A DNA stretch of 64,000 nt from Niastella vici (lineage in GTDB: Bacteria > Bacteroidota > Bacteroidia > Chitinophagales > Chitinophagaceae), in contig NZ_LVYD01000102.1 of assembly GCF_002077945.1 (NCBI RefSeq), positions 186,001-250,000 of the forward strand, in the 5' to 3' direction. Under the pieces are notes generated by a model. It was not told where the DNA came from. It worked only from the letters and a program-made list of their open reading frames with translations, and searched no databases. Shown piece by piece: positions 35,801-42,768 of this stretch. The position numbers and the translations under genes are program-made. Each line of letters opens with the position of its first letter. Within the stretch, counting starts at the first letter, position 1.

Positions 35801-36172
35801 GGCATAACCGAGTTTCCTGGTTTCCTTTTTTACACCGAGCGCCGTCACTACCACTTCACTCAGCCCCCTGCTGTTTTCATTGAGGGATACAGTAATATTA
35901 TCATCACCGGTTACAGTGATCATTGTTGGTTCAAAACCTACGCCACTTAATATAAGTACATTCCCCTCCTTTGCATGGATCACAAAGGAACCGTTGGCAT
36001 CGCTGGATGTTCCGTTGGAAGTACCTTTAATAAGCACGGAAATGCCGGCCAGTGGTTGGTTGTCTTTTGTTGAAACCACTTTGCCGGTAATTGGCCGTTG
36101 TGCATATAACAGGAACGGGAAAACGAGTAGCCACAAAAAAGCCGTGGCTGCTTTTACAAGGTGTTGCCTCAT
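32852..36172 (-). CDS. SusC-like TonB-dependent receptor of the phosphonate operon
   Basis: 1106 residues. Signal peptide to about 25 (ending LYAQ), carboxypeptidase-regulatory-like domain 27-105 (ITGKVVSTKDNQPLAGISVL), TonB box region VVVTALGVKKETRKLGYAVQ, plug (LTGKVAGLSV, DIESYTVLKGPAAAALYGSR), then the barrel ending RRYGLNLNIVF. No STN domain, consistent with the absence of an ECF/FecR pair here and with control by the XRE-cupin protein encoded 164 bp upstream. First gene of the - strand operon running to 27281. Confidence 0.95.
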   Translation of the reverse strand: MRQHLVKAATAFLWLLVFPFLLYAQRPITGKVVSTKDNQPLAGISVLIKGTSNGTSSDANGSFVIHAKEGNVLILSGVGFEPTMITVTGDDNITVSLNENSRGLSEVVVTALGVKKETRKLGYAVQEVKGEDLVKARDQNPITGLTGKVAGLSVGPSAELLRKPTVMLRGNEINLYVVDGIPISTDTWNISPDDIESYTVLKGPAAAALYGSRAQYGAILITTKKGSKRKGFTVEFNSTNSIDKGFLAFPRVQDEYGPGENATYAFGDGKGGGKNDNDYDVWGPRFEGQLIPQYDGVYDASQTYTTSYPGGHDQDYTGHIKPTPWVARGKNNLGRFLRTGFQTTNNVSLNATGDNYNLRFSLSHSYQQSIIPNMQLNITNFNIYGGFNPSSRLKIEANVNYNRQYTPNYPDVDYGPNSLIYNVGIWTGADWDVESPDIKAIWNPSKIGTQSVFAEYQRYHNPWFMVYKWLRGHYKNDLYGWVSANYKINNNLNITARTQATTYGLLRTEKMPFSAHPYSREGAMGDYREDHRNLFENNTDVLLSYNYNVKKFVNLSGLVGGSLRSFTYNSNFTSTDYLNVPGVYSFSNSLNPVQANSFQSDMRVLSAYYSLDASFDKYATLSVTGRIDKSSALPKAHNSYFYPAVSVSSVLSDYVQLPSVISMLKVRGSYAVVHGDATSSTIGMAPFSTISAFGHTPSGNSLTDYPLNYGSNYLSPYGGPDYSLQAAYSTSKNYNNQTAATASDNLFDPNIKTFKRANYEEGFDVKFLQNRLGLSATAFQYVDGPRILANPISSATGYNYYYINGLITQKTGYEFSLSGSPLRMPNGLSWDVMVNWSTYQDTYKKLPGDQTIYATFFRKGDRVDKLYTSAFVKTTDGKIINDAAGKPLANPVKQFLGYLNADYQWSIYNKIAYKGITLGFQFDGSVGGTTSDYMHNKTMRGGRNIETVQGALGVARKADYEHSGDNSFAGVYVGEGMVVSNAVPINFDNDGKIINYKDLQFAANKTTTHVQDYVSKYYGIDESNLMSKTFAKLREVTITYDVPTSLLRKSFISRASISLIGRNLIYFYKDKRFRDVDLDQYNYALGSTVLQSPTTRRYGLNLNIVF

Positions 36173-36336
36173 AAATCAGTTTTTTTGGATGAGGAGAGCA
36201 GAATTTTATACAACGGCGAAATTATCGAGGCACTGTGAAGCGATAGTTAGGCGTAGTTTATGAAAACATTAATTGTATACCTATACTAAACTAAAGTTTA
36301 GCATTAATAAATACTACATAATAACATGACGGGGAG

Positions 36337-36906
36337 TTAGAAGAAGTAAACAACCAGCAGGCTGGCTGCTGTATTACCAATATTACGTAAGCGGTGGCGG
36401 GCCCGGCCATCAAAGAATAAGGTGTCGCCGGCTTCTAGGGTGAAGCGCTCTTTTTCGATCTCGTATTCGATCTTCCCTTTTAATACATGTTTACATTCAA
36501 AAGCTTCGGTGCGGATCATTTGTTTTCGGCCCGCGCCCTTTTTCAATTCAAGCAGTACAAAATCAACAGCCTGGCACATAAGGCTCTTGGTAAGGATGCG
36601 GTTATAAGAGAATCCTTTTACCGGTTCTTTTTCAAAGGCTTTTTCTTCGCCCTTACGTATTATTAATACATGGCCATTGGTGAAATGCTCATGCATGTCG
36701 TCAAAGAATGATTTTATGTCTTCATGGAGGCCATGGATCAAATTGAACAATACAGGCAATGAGGGAACAGTGCGGTTATTCTCGATCTGGGAGATCAAAC
36801 CCTTGGTAACACCTGCGCTATTGGCCAGCTCTTCGAGCGTGATGTTCTTCTCGGTCCTTTTTGATTTGATGTGTTGCCCTATCAGGAGAATTAGATCTTC
36901 ATGCAT
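36337..36906 (-). CDS. XRE-family regulator with cupin domain
   Basis: 189 residues. Helix-turn-helix about 8-62 (IKSKRTEKNITLEELANSAG, VTKGLISQIENNRTVPSL), then a cupin fold about 115-189 (FECKHVLKGKIEYEIEKERF, TLEAGDTLFFDGRARHRLRN). This two-domain type senses a small molecule and often controls catabolic operons. It is encoded just upstream of, and parallel to, the phosphonate SusC operon, so it is the likely regulator. An intrinsic terminator lies only about 20 bp before its ATG. Confidence 0.9.
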   Translation of the reverse strand: MHEDLILLIGQHIKSKRTEKNITLEELANSAGVTKGLISQIENNRTVPSLPVLFNLIHGLHEDIKSFFDDMHEHFTNGHVLIIRKGEEKAFEKEPVKGFSYNRILTKSLMCQAVDFVLLELKKGAGRKQMIRTEAFECKHVLKGKIEYEIEKERFTLEAGDTLFFDGRARHRLRNIGNTAASLLVVYFF

Positions 36907-36925
36907 AGCAATAGCAAGATATATA

Positions 36926-36953
36926 AAAAACGCGTCCCGGCTTGCCGGGACGC
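36926..36953 (-). terminator. Intrinsic terminator just upstream of the XRE gene
   Basis: GCGTCCCGGC (36932-36941), 2-nt centre, GCCGGGACGC (36944-36953). On the minus strand a run of six T follows at once (36926-36931). It lies 22 bp past the stop of the nuclease-like remnant and 19 bp before the XRE start codon. It probably ended the older gene; it may now act as an attenuator for the regulator. Confidence 0.75.
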
Positions 36954-36975
36954 CCTGATCACTTCCTTAATTAAA

Positions 36976-37068
36976 TTATATTTTAATCACTGCCAGTATA
37001 GGATAATGGTCAGAATGGTATTTACCATGATAACTATTATATCGATTGGAACCACCTTGCCGACGGTT
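36976..37068 (-). pseudogene. C-terminal remnant of an endonuclease/exonuclease/phosphatase-family gene
   Basis: A 30-residue frame on the minus strand ends in GKYHSDHYPILAVIKI and stop. SDH-[YF]-P near the C-terminus is the classic final motif of the EEP (DNase I-like) superfamily. The frame is closed upstream by TGA next to a run of seven A, and no other EEP motif could be traced in the region 37069-37274. The terminator directly behind it fits a former gene end. Short length keeps this tentative. The remainder of 36907-37274 holds promoter DNA for the 37275 gene and nothing else recognisable. Confidence 0.4.
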
Positions 37069-37274
37069 TTTTTCTCAATACATCGATCAATATAAAGTTC
37101 CTGAAGTGTATGCGCAGATTAAGTGATTGTTAAGAAAAATGTAATACACACAATTACAGAGCCTTCTACCCCACCCTCCTGTATTTTCCACCGTATATGG
37201 TCACACACAATTAATACGCTGGTAAAAGTAACATCACATGATACAATTATTTTTATTACCCAAAATTACCAGTA

Positions 37275-37886
37275 ATGTATTTATTCGACTGGCTCGATCA
37301 TATTGACAAGATCGCTTTTACTTTTATTCACCGCGACATGAGCGCCCGCTGGCTCGATTTCGTAATGTTACTCCTGCGCAACCAGTACACCTGGATCCCC
37401 CTGTATGCATTTATGCTTTACTGGTCACTGTTCCGCATAGACCGGCCAACCGGAATAAAATTCATTTGTCTCACTATATTATGTTTCGCCATTACCGATT
37501 ATACCAGTTCCAGCATACTTAAATATCATTTTGAACGCTTACGCCCCTGCTATGATGAAGATATGACCACTGTAATACGCGGTATCATTGGCTGCGGCGG
37601 AAAATATTCCTTCCCTTCTTCCCATGCTGCCAATCATTTTGGACTGGCAACATTTTGGTTCTTTACCATTATGCATGTAACGCAAAAAAAATGGACCTGG
37701 CTCTGGATCTGGGCTTTCATGATCGGACTGGCACAGGTGTATGTTGGTAAACATTTTCCGTTGGATATAGTGGGTGGTGCTGCGCTGGGTATTTTGGTGG
37801 GACTGGGTGTTTTTAAATTGTTTGAAGCCTGGTTTAAACGGGATTATAATAAGTATTTAAAAAATCCTTCGTTAAGTTTGCCCTAG
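37275..37886 (+). CDS. PAP2-family membrane phosphatase (LpxE/undecaprenyl-PP phosphatase-like)
   Basis: 203 residues with five to six membrane segments. The PAP2 motifs are KYHFERLRP (about 86-94), PSSHA (about 115-119) and the third motif AQVYVGKHFPLD with the catalytic His. The usual Ser-Arg of SRxxxxxHxxxD is Ala-Gln here. It removes phosphate from lipid phosphates or diphosphates at the periplasmic face. It is 6 bp before the ArnT-like gene, so both are probably cotranscribed for lipid A or undecaprenyl-linked glycan modification. Confidence 0.88.
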   Translation: MYLFDWLDHIDKIAFTFIHRDMSARWLDFVMLLLRNQYTWIPLYAFMLYWSLFRIDRPTGIKFICLTILCFAITDYTSSSILKYHFERLRPCYDEDMTTVIRGIIGCGGKYSFPSSHAANHFGLATFWFFTIMHVTQKKWTWLWIWAFMIGLAQVYVGKHFPLDIVGGAALGILVGLGVFKLFEAWFKRDYNKYLKNPSLSLP

Positions 37887-37892
37887 CTTTTA

Positions 37893-39659
37893 ATGAACAA
37901 TATGAAACTGGACCAATCGAAGCAACTGCCTCATAAATTTCCGCGCCCTGTTGAAGCCTGGTTTACCTGGTTAACTATTATTGGCATTGTTGTAAATGCC
38001 AGTGGGCTGTTACTGCCCATTCTGGAACCCGATGGCGCCCTGTATGCAACCCTTTCCAAAAATATGGTGCTGCGGGGTGATTATATGAATTTGTTCGTTG
38101 ATGGCAAAGACTGGCTCGATAAACCGCATTTTCCTTTTTGGATAACAGCTTTCAGTTTCAAACTCTTCGGCTTTAATTCGTTTGCTTACAAGTTGCCGGC
38201 CCTGCTTTTTTGGCTGGCCGGCGCCTGGTATACCTACGCATTGGCCAAAAAATTATACAACAAACAAACCGCACAATGGGGCCTGCTCATCTACCTGTCG
38301 GTTGAACATTTGATCATTTCGAACAACGATGTGCGGGCCGAACCATATCTCACAGGCCTGATGATCGGCACGGCTTATTATTATTACCAGGCATATACCA
38401 GCAATAAATGGAAATACTTTATCGCCGGTTCTTTATTACTGGCATTTGCGGTAATGACCAAGGGTATTTTTATTGTTTGCATGGTGATGGCGGGTTTTGT
38501 TATTGACTGGGTGATAAAAAAACAATGGAAACAATTTCTCAATTACCGCTGGTGGGTGAGCATGGTACTGGTGCTGTTGTTTATTATGCCTGAGCTCATC
38601 AGCTTGTATACGCAGTTTGACCGCCATCCCGAAAAACTGGTATTCGGGCAAACTAATGTTTCGGGCATCCGCTTCTTTTTCTGGGACAGCCAGTTCGGAC
38701 GTTTTTTTAATACCGGCCCCATCAAAGGCACGGGCGACAAATTTTTCTATGTACATACCATGATCTGGGCATTCCTTCCCTGGTCTGTCATCCTGTTTGT
38801 GCTTATTGGTTCGTGCATGAAAAACTACAAAACCATTATTTCGCCGGCTGGTAATTATATCTGCAGCGGCATTGCGCTTTCAGGATTCCTGGTGTTTTCG
38901 GTGTCGAGCTTCCAGCTACCCCATTACCTGAATATCCTGTTTCCTTTTTTTGCCATCATTGTGGCGGCCTGGTTGCTGAATTTGAAGAACAATGCCCTGG
39001 TTAAGACAATTATTTACAGTCAGAACACTTTATATTATCTGTTGTTTGCGGCCTGTATTGCACTGGCATTTATTGTGGGCGTACCCTATAAAATAGCGGC
39101 AACGATCGTGCTGGCGTTTTTGGCGTTTATTATGTTGCGCGTATTTCCCGGCAATGGCTTGCCGCATATACTGGCCCGGTCGTTTGGCGTTATCATGGCG
39201 GTGAACCTGTTCCTGAATACTTTGTTCTACCCGGTATTATTTAAATACCAGTCGGGCAAGGTGGCGGCAGATTATGTAAACAGCGAACAACATGAACCGG
39301 TATACCTTTTTAATGATATTTCGCCGGAATATGCGTTTCAATTCTATTGTAACGAGCCTACGTATAAAATTGATACCCGCGACCTTGATACCATGAAAAC
39401 CGGGATCATGGTATATACTTCACAGGAAAAAGCCGATTCGCTGGAACATATGGGATACAGGCTGCAGATCATTCAGCGGTTCCCCCATTTTCATATCAGT
39501 CAGCTTACGGGAAAATTCCTAAATGAAAAAACAAGGGAAAATGCAATTGATCAATTTGTGATCGCCACTATGCAACCGGGGCTATTGGCTTCCATTACAA
39601 ATATAACCGCACCATTTTGCGCCAGTGATAAGGGCGGTGTGCTTCATCGTCCCAGATAA
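37893..39659 (+). CDS. ArnT/PMT-like membrane glycosyltransferase
   Basis: 588 residues, about 11-12 membrane segments. The first periplasmic loop carries EPDGALYATLSKNMV with the catalytic acidic residue, then KDWLDKPHFPFW, matching the D/E..YA and KPP/KPH motifs of GT83/GT39 enzymes. These move a sugar from a polyprenyl phosphate to lipid A or another lipid. The soluble C-terminal domain is short. The last 65 bp overlap the 3' end of the convergent esterase gene. A paralogue is at 42749. Confidence 0.88.
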   Translation: MNNMKLDQSKQLPHKFPRPVEAWFTWLTIIGIVVNASGLLLPILEPDGALYATLSKNMVLRGDYMNLFVDGKDWLDKPHFPFWITAFSFKLFGFNSFAYKLPALLFWLAGAWYTYALAKKLYNKQTAQWGLLIYLSVEHLIISNNDVRAEPYLTGLMIGTAYYYYQAYTSNKWKYFIAGSLLLAFAVMTKGIFIVCMVMAGFVIDWVIKKQWKQFLNYRWWVSMVLVLLFIMPELISLYTQFDRHPEKLVFGQTNVSGIRFFFWDSQFGRFFNTGPIKGTGDKFFYVHTMIWAFLPWSVILFVLIGSCMKNYKTIISPAGNYICSGIALSGFLVFSVSSFQLPHYLNILFPFFAIIVAAWLLNLKNNALVKTIIYSQNTLYYLLFAACIALAFIVGVPYKIAATIVLAFLAFIMLRVFPGNGLPHILARSFGVIMAVNLFLNTLFYPVLFKYQSGKVAADYVNSEQHEPVYLFNDISPEYAFQFYCNEPTYKIDTRDLDTMKTGIMVYTSQEKADSLEHMGYRLQIIQRFPHFHISQLTGKFLNEKTRENAIDQFVIATMQPGLLASITNITAPFCASDKGGVLHRPR

Positions 39660-40329
39660 ATAAGGAATGCGGGATTTTTTTACTGGTAAGAACGGCGCTT
39701 AAATGTTTGTTGTTATCAAAGAAAGGATCTTCTTTGCCCACTATCAGGCTGATTGACAATTTGCGAATTTTCTCAAGCAGGCTGTCATCGGTTAAATTGG
39801 GCATATACATGCTGGGCATGTTGTAGTAAATATTCTCATCTATATAGCCATTGAACAGATCGGGGAAAGTATTGGCCGATAAAGTAAGATCGTAGCGTGC
39901 GCTCATGGCCACTACTTTATTAAAGAACTGGGGATATTTAAATGCAATGTTCACGGCATGATAACCGCCGAGGCTGCAGCCGGCAGCTGTTAATATGGTG
40001 AAATTATTCCTGAACATGATGAGGGGAAGCACTTCCTGAAGAATATAGCGCTCATATTGCAGATGGCGGGCGATCTTGGCGGCAGGCGGAGCAGGTGCAT
40101 AAAAACTTTCCGCATCCACACTATCCACACAAAACAACTGCAACAGGCCCTGGTCTATTTTATCCTTCAGCACGTCCACTATCCGCCAGTTCTCATAATC
40201 GTAAAAGCGGGCGGTGCGGGTTGGAAAGAAAAGCACCGAAGGGCCGGCATAACCAAAAGAAAGCAGTTCCATATGCCTGTACAATGAAGGGCTAAACCAC
40301 TTGTAGTATTTTCTGGTCATTACACTCAT
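39595..40329 (-). CDS. Alpha/beta-hydrolase esterase (esterase D-like)
   Basis: 244 residues, cytoplasmic. Nucleophile elbow AAGCSLGGYHA (Ser about 123), acid in VGKEDPFFDNNKH, and catalytic His in DDEAHRPYHW near the C-terminus. This is the putative-esterase family that includes S-formylglutathione hydrolase and acetyl-esterases. The C-terminal codons overlap the convergent ArnT-like gene by 65 bp. ATG at 40329 or 40320 (MSVM-TRK) may be used. Confidence 0.85.
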   Translation of the reverse strand: MSVMTRKYYKWFSPSLYRHMELLSFGYAGPSVLFFPTRTARFYDYENWRIVDVLKDKIDQGLLQLFCVDSVDAESFYAPAPPAAKIARHLQYERYILQEVLPLIMFRNNFTILTAAGCSLGGYHAVNIAFKYPQFFNKVVAMSARYDLTLSANTFPDLFNGYIDENIYYNMPSMYMPNLTDDSLLEKIRKLSISLIVGKEDPFFDNNKHLSAVLTSKKIPHSLFIWDDEAHRPYHWRKMVRLYL

Positions 40330-40366
40330 AGACAGGAAACACCGGCCATCAGTTGTTTTTGGCGTG

Positions 40367-40969
40367 TTATGAAATTTTAAAGAATTGTTCGAAATGCCGC
40401 AAAAGCACTTCTTTCCATATAAGATAGCCTTTTTTGGTCAAATGCAAGCCATCATTCTCATACAATTCTTTTTCCGGCTGGCCATTGGCGTTCAGCATGT
40501 GACTGAAGATGTCGAGATAATACTGATTGTCGCTTTTTTCAATTTCTTCTTTTATCAGCTGGTTGGCGTAGCGCACTGTTTTTTCGAGGTTCCAGCGGGC
40601 AATGCTGGGTTTTATGGAAATGTAAGTAAGCGGCACACCGGGAAAACGTTTTTGTAAACAGGCCTGGAACTGCCTGAAAAATATATATACTTCTTCTGCC
40701 GTACGGCCATCGCCGAGGTCGTTCTCCCCGGCATAACAAACAATATGACGGGGTGAATAAGGCTCCATGATACGGTCAAAGAACCAAACGCAGGCCGCAA
40801 GGGTTGAACCGCCAAAACCCAGGTTAACCGGGTGAAGCGGTTTCAGGTCTTCATACATATTTTCCCACAACCTGATGGAAGAACTGCCATAGAATATTGT
40901 TTCCGGGGTGTACGGTAAAGTGCCTTTTAATGCTTCCAGTTTTTTAACATCGTTTTCGTACCAGATCAT
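40367..40969 (-). CDS. SGNH/GDSL-type hydrolase
   Basis: 200 residues without a signal peptide. Block I FYGSSSIRLW (Ser about 30), block II LGFGGSTL with Gly, block III GENDLGDG with Asn, and block V NDGLHLTKKGY with the Asp-x-x-His pair are all present, so the enzyme should be active. The substrate class (lysophospholipase, acyl-esterase or sugar deacetylase) cannot be told. It is 37 bp upstream of the esterase gene on the same strand, and the two likely form an operon. Confidence 0.88.
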   Translation of the reverse strand: MIWYENDVKKLEALKGTLPYTPETIFYGSSSIRLWENMYEDLKPLHPVNLGFGGSTLAACVWFFDRIMEPYSPRHIVCYAGENDLGDGRTAEEVYIFFRQFQACLQKRFPGVPLTYISIKPSIARWNLEKTVRYANQLIKEEIEKSDNQYYLDIFSHMLNANGQPEKELYENDGLHLTKKGYLIWKEVLLRHFEQFFKIS

Positions 40970-41134
40970 GTGTTGATTGCTTATTACTAATTACCAATGA
41001 GATGGAGGTTCTTTTTACGGAATTTCCGTGCCGAAATTACAGGAATTACCAATTGTATGTGGAATAATGCGAATAAAGCGCATAACAAACTGGTAACGTT
41101 GCTGTAACAATCAGGTAGCATAGCTGGAATAGTT

Positions 41135-41803
41135 TTGTTAAAAACTGTGAAGGGAATCATTCGCATTTTCAAAGTTTGTCCTGTTTTCTGGAGTTTATTG
41201 CTTACTGTACTCTGCGTAAGCGGTTTTTTTCTTGCCCTATTTTCTGCCAAAGACATTTTTTTCAGATTAAATACGGTCCATACCCTATACCTCGATACGC
41301 TTTTTGAGAATTATACCTTGCTGGGCGATGGCGTTACTTCCATAGCCATCTTCCTGGTACTTTTACTGGTCGACAGAGGTGCGCTGGCCATGCAGGTGCT
41401 TACTGCATATGTGTTCTCGGGCATTATCAGCCAGGTATTGAAACGGTGGTTCCATGCGCCACGGCCGATGGCCATTATTCACAATACAGAATATCCCTAT
41501 TTTATTGATGGCGTTACTCATAGCGGTATGACCAGTTTTCCATCGGGTCATACCACTTCAGTTTTTGCACTGGCCACTATACTGGCGTTAAATACAAAAG
41601 ACAAAAGGCTCTCCCTGATATACCTGGTAACTGCTTTTATCACCGGCTATTCGAGAATATACCTGGGACAACATTTTCTGGCCGATGTAGTGGCCGGCGC
41701 ATTGATCGGCGTGTTTTCGGCATTACTCGTATATTGGTACCTGAGCCAGATCAAAATTGAATGGCGGGGCGTCAATAACGAAGGTCAAATTCAATTGCAA
41801 TAA
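41135..41803 (+). CDS. PAP2-family membrane phosphatase
   Basis: 222 residues from TTG at 41135. No ATG precedes the first membrane segment, and GTG at 41147 is an alternative start. Five to six membrane segments. Motifs KRWFHAPRP, FPSGHTTSVFA and SRIYLGQHFLADVVAGALIG are complete, so this copy, unlike the one at 37275, has the full consensus. It is likely an undecaprenyl-diphosphate or lipid A phosphatase. It begins a plus-strand operon with the genes at 41845 and 42749. Confidence 0.87.
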   Translation: MLKTVKGIIRIFKVCPVFWSLLLTVLCVSGFFLALFSAKDIFFRLNTVHTLYLDTLFENYTLLGDGVTSIAIFLVLLLVDRGALAMQVLTAYVFSGIISQVLKRWFHAPRPMAIIHNTEYPYFIDGVTHSGMTSFPSGHTTSVFALATILALNTKDKRLSLIYLVTAFITGYSRIYLGQHFLADVVAGALIGVFSALLVYWYLSQIKIEWRGVNNEGQIQLQ

Positions 41804-41844
41804 GGATCATTGCATTGTTCTGAAACAATAGAAAACTACGATAC

Positions 41845-42768
41845 ATGATACTTTCATTCCGTATGCCGTCTGAGAAGTTTCGAAAAGGAGCGAAGCTGTT
41901 AATTAAGGTCGTGATCACGGCATTGTGTATTTGGTATATCACAGATAAGATAGATTTTAAAAAATTGTCCGGTGGACTTACCCTTGCCAGTCCGGCCTGG
42001 ATCATACTGGCCGTTGGTGCTTTTATAGTATCCAAATTGTTTTCATCTTTTCGCCTGAACATCTATTTCCGCAATCTCGGGATCCAGCTGCCAGAATGGA
42101 GGAATATTCAGCTGTACTGGTTGGGCATGTTCTATAATTTATTCCTGCCCGGTTCCATCAGCGGGGATGCGTATAAGGTGGTGCGTCTTTCCAAGGATTA
42201 TAATATAGCCTATAAAAAAACGACTGCGGCTGTTTTGCTCGACCGGTTCAGCGGTTTGGTGGCGCTGGGCGTATTGCTGGTAATTTTCTGGACGATCGCT
42301 TTTAAAGGCGGTTATTACAGCGGCTGGTTAATGACTGGTATTTTGCTGGGCATTCCGGTTTTTTACTACCTGGTAAAAATATTCTTCCCTTATTTTCTGC
42401 CCGGCTTTTTTCCCACATTCGCCTGGGGAATGGCCGTACAGGTTTTGCAGATCGCCTGCATGTATTGCATCCTGAAAGCCTTGCATGTTCATACCAATAT
42501 TGAACAGTACATGCTCATCTTCCTGATCTCATCGGTTGTGGCGGTTTTGCCGTTCACCATTGGCGGATTGGGCGCCCGCGAGGTGGTGTTTTTATGGGGC
42601 GCACAGGTATTCGGGTTAGATCATACCATTTCAATAATGGCCAGCCTGTTGTTTTATGGCACCACTGTTACTTCTTCGTTACCCGGCTTACCTTTTATTT
42701 TTATAGATCCTATACAATCCAATACGCCAAAACCTGCACCACAGCCGTATGTTACAACAATGGAATAA
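41845..42768 (+). CDS. Lysylphosphatidylglycerol-synthase TM-domain/UPF0104-like membrane protein
   Basis: 307 residues with about eight membrane segments. Family hallmarks are the segment LGMFYNLFLPGSISGDAYKV (residues about 93-112), a run containing AAVLLDRFSGLVALG, and the late motif LPFTIGGLGAREVVFLWG. The group includes the flippase part of MprF and unattached homologues thought to move lipids or polyprenyl-linked sugars. It overlaps the following ArnT-like gene by 20 bp, so the two are translationally linked. Confidence 0.85.
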   Translation: MILSFRMPSEKFRKGAKLLIKVVITALCIWYITDKIDFKKLSGGLTLASPAWIILAVGAFIVSKLFSSFRLNIYFRNLGIQLPEWRNIQLYWLGMFYNLFLPGSISGDAYKVVRLSKDYNIAYKKTTAAVLLDRFSGLVALGVLLVIFWTIAFKGGYYSGWLMTGILLGIPVFYYLVKIFFPYFLPGFFPTFAWGMAVQVLQIACMYCILKALHVHTNIEQYMLIFLISSVVAVLPFTIGGLGAREVVFLWGAQVFGLDHTISIMASLLFYGTTVTSSLPGLPFIFIDPIQSNTPKPAPQPYVTTME

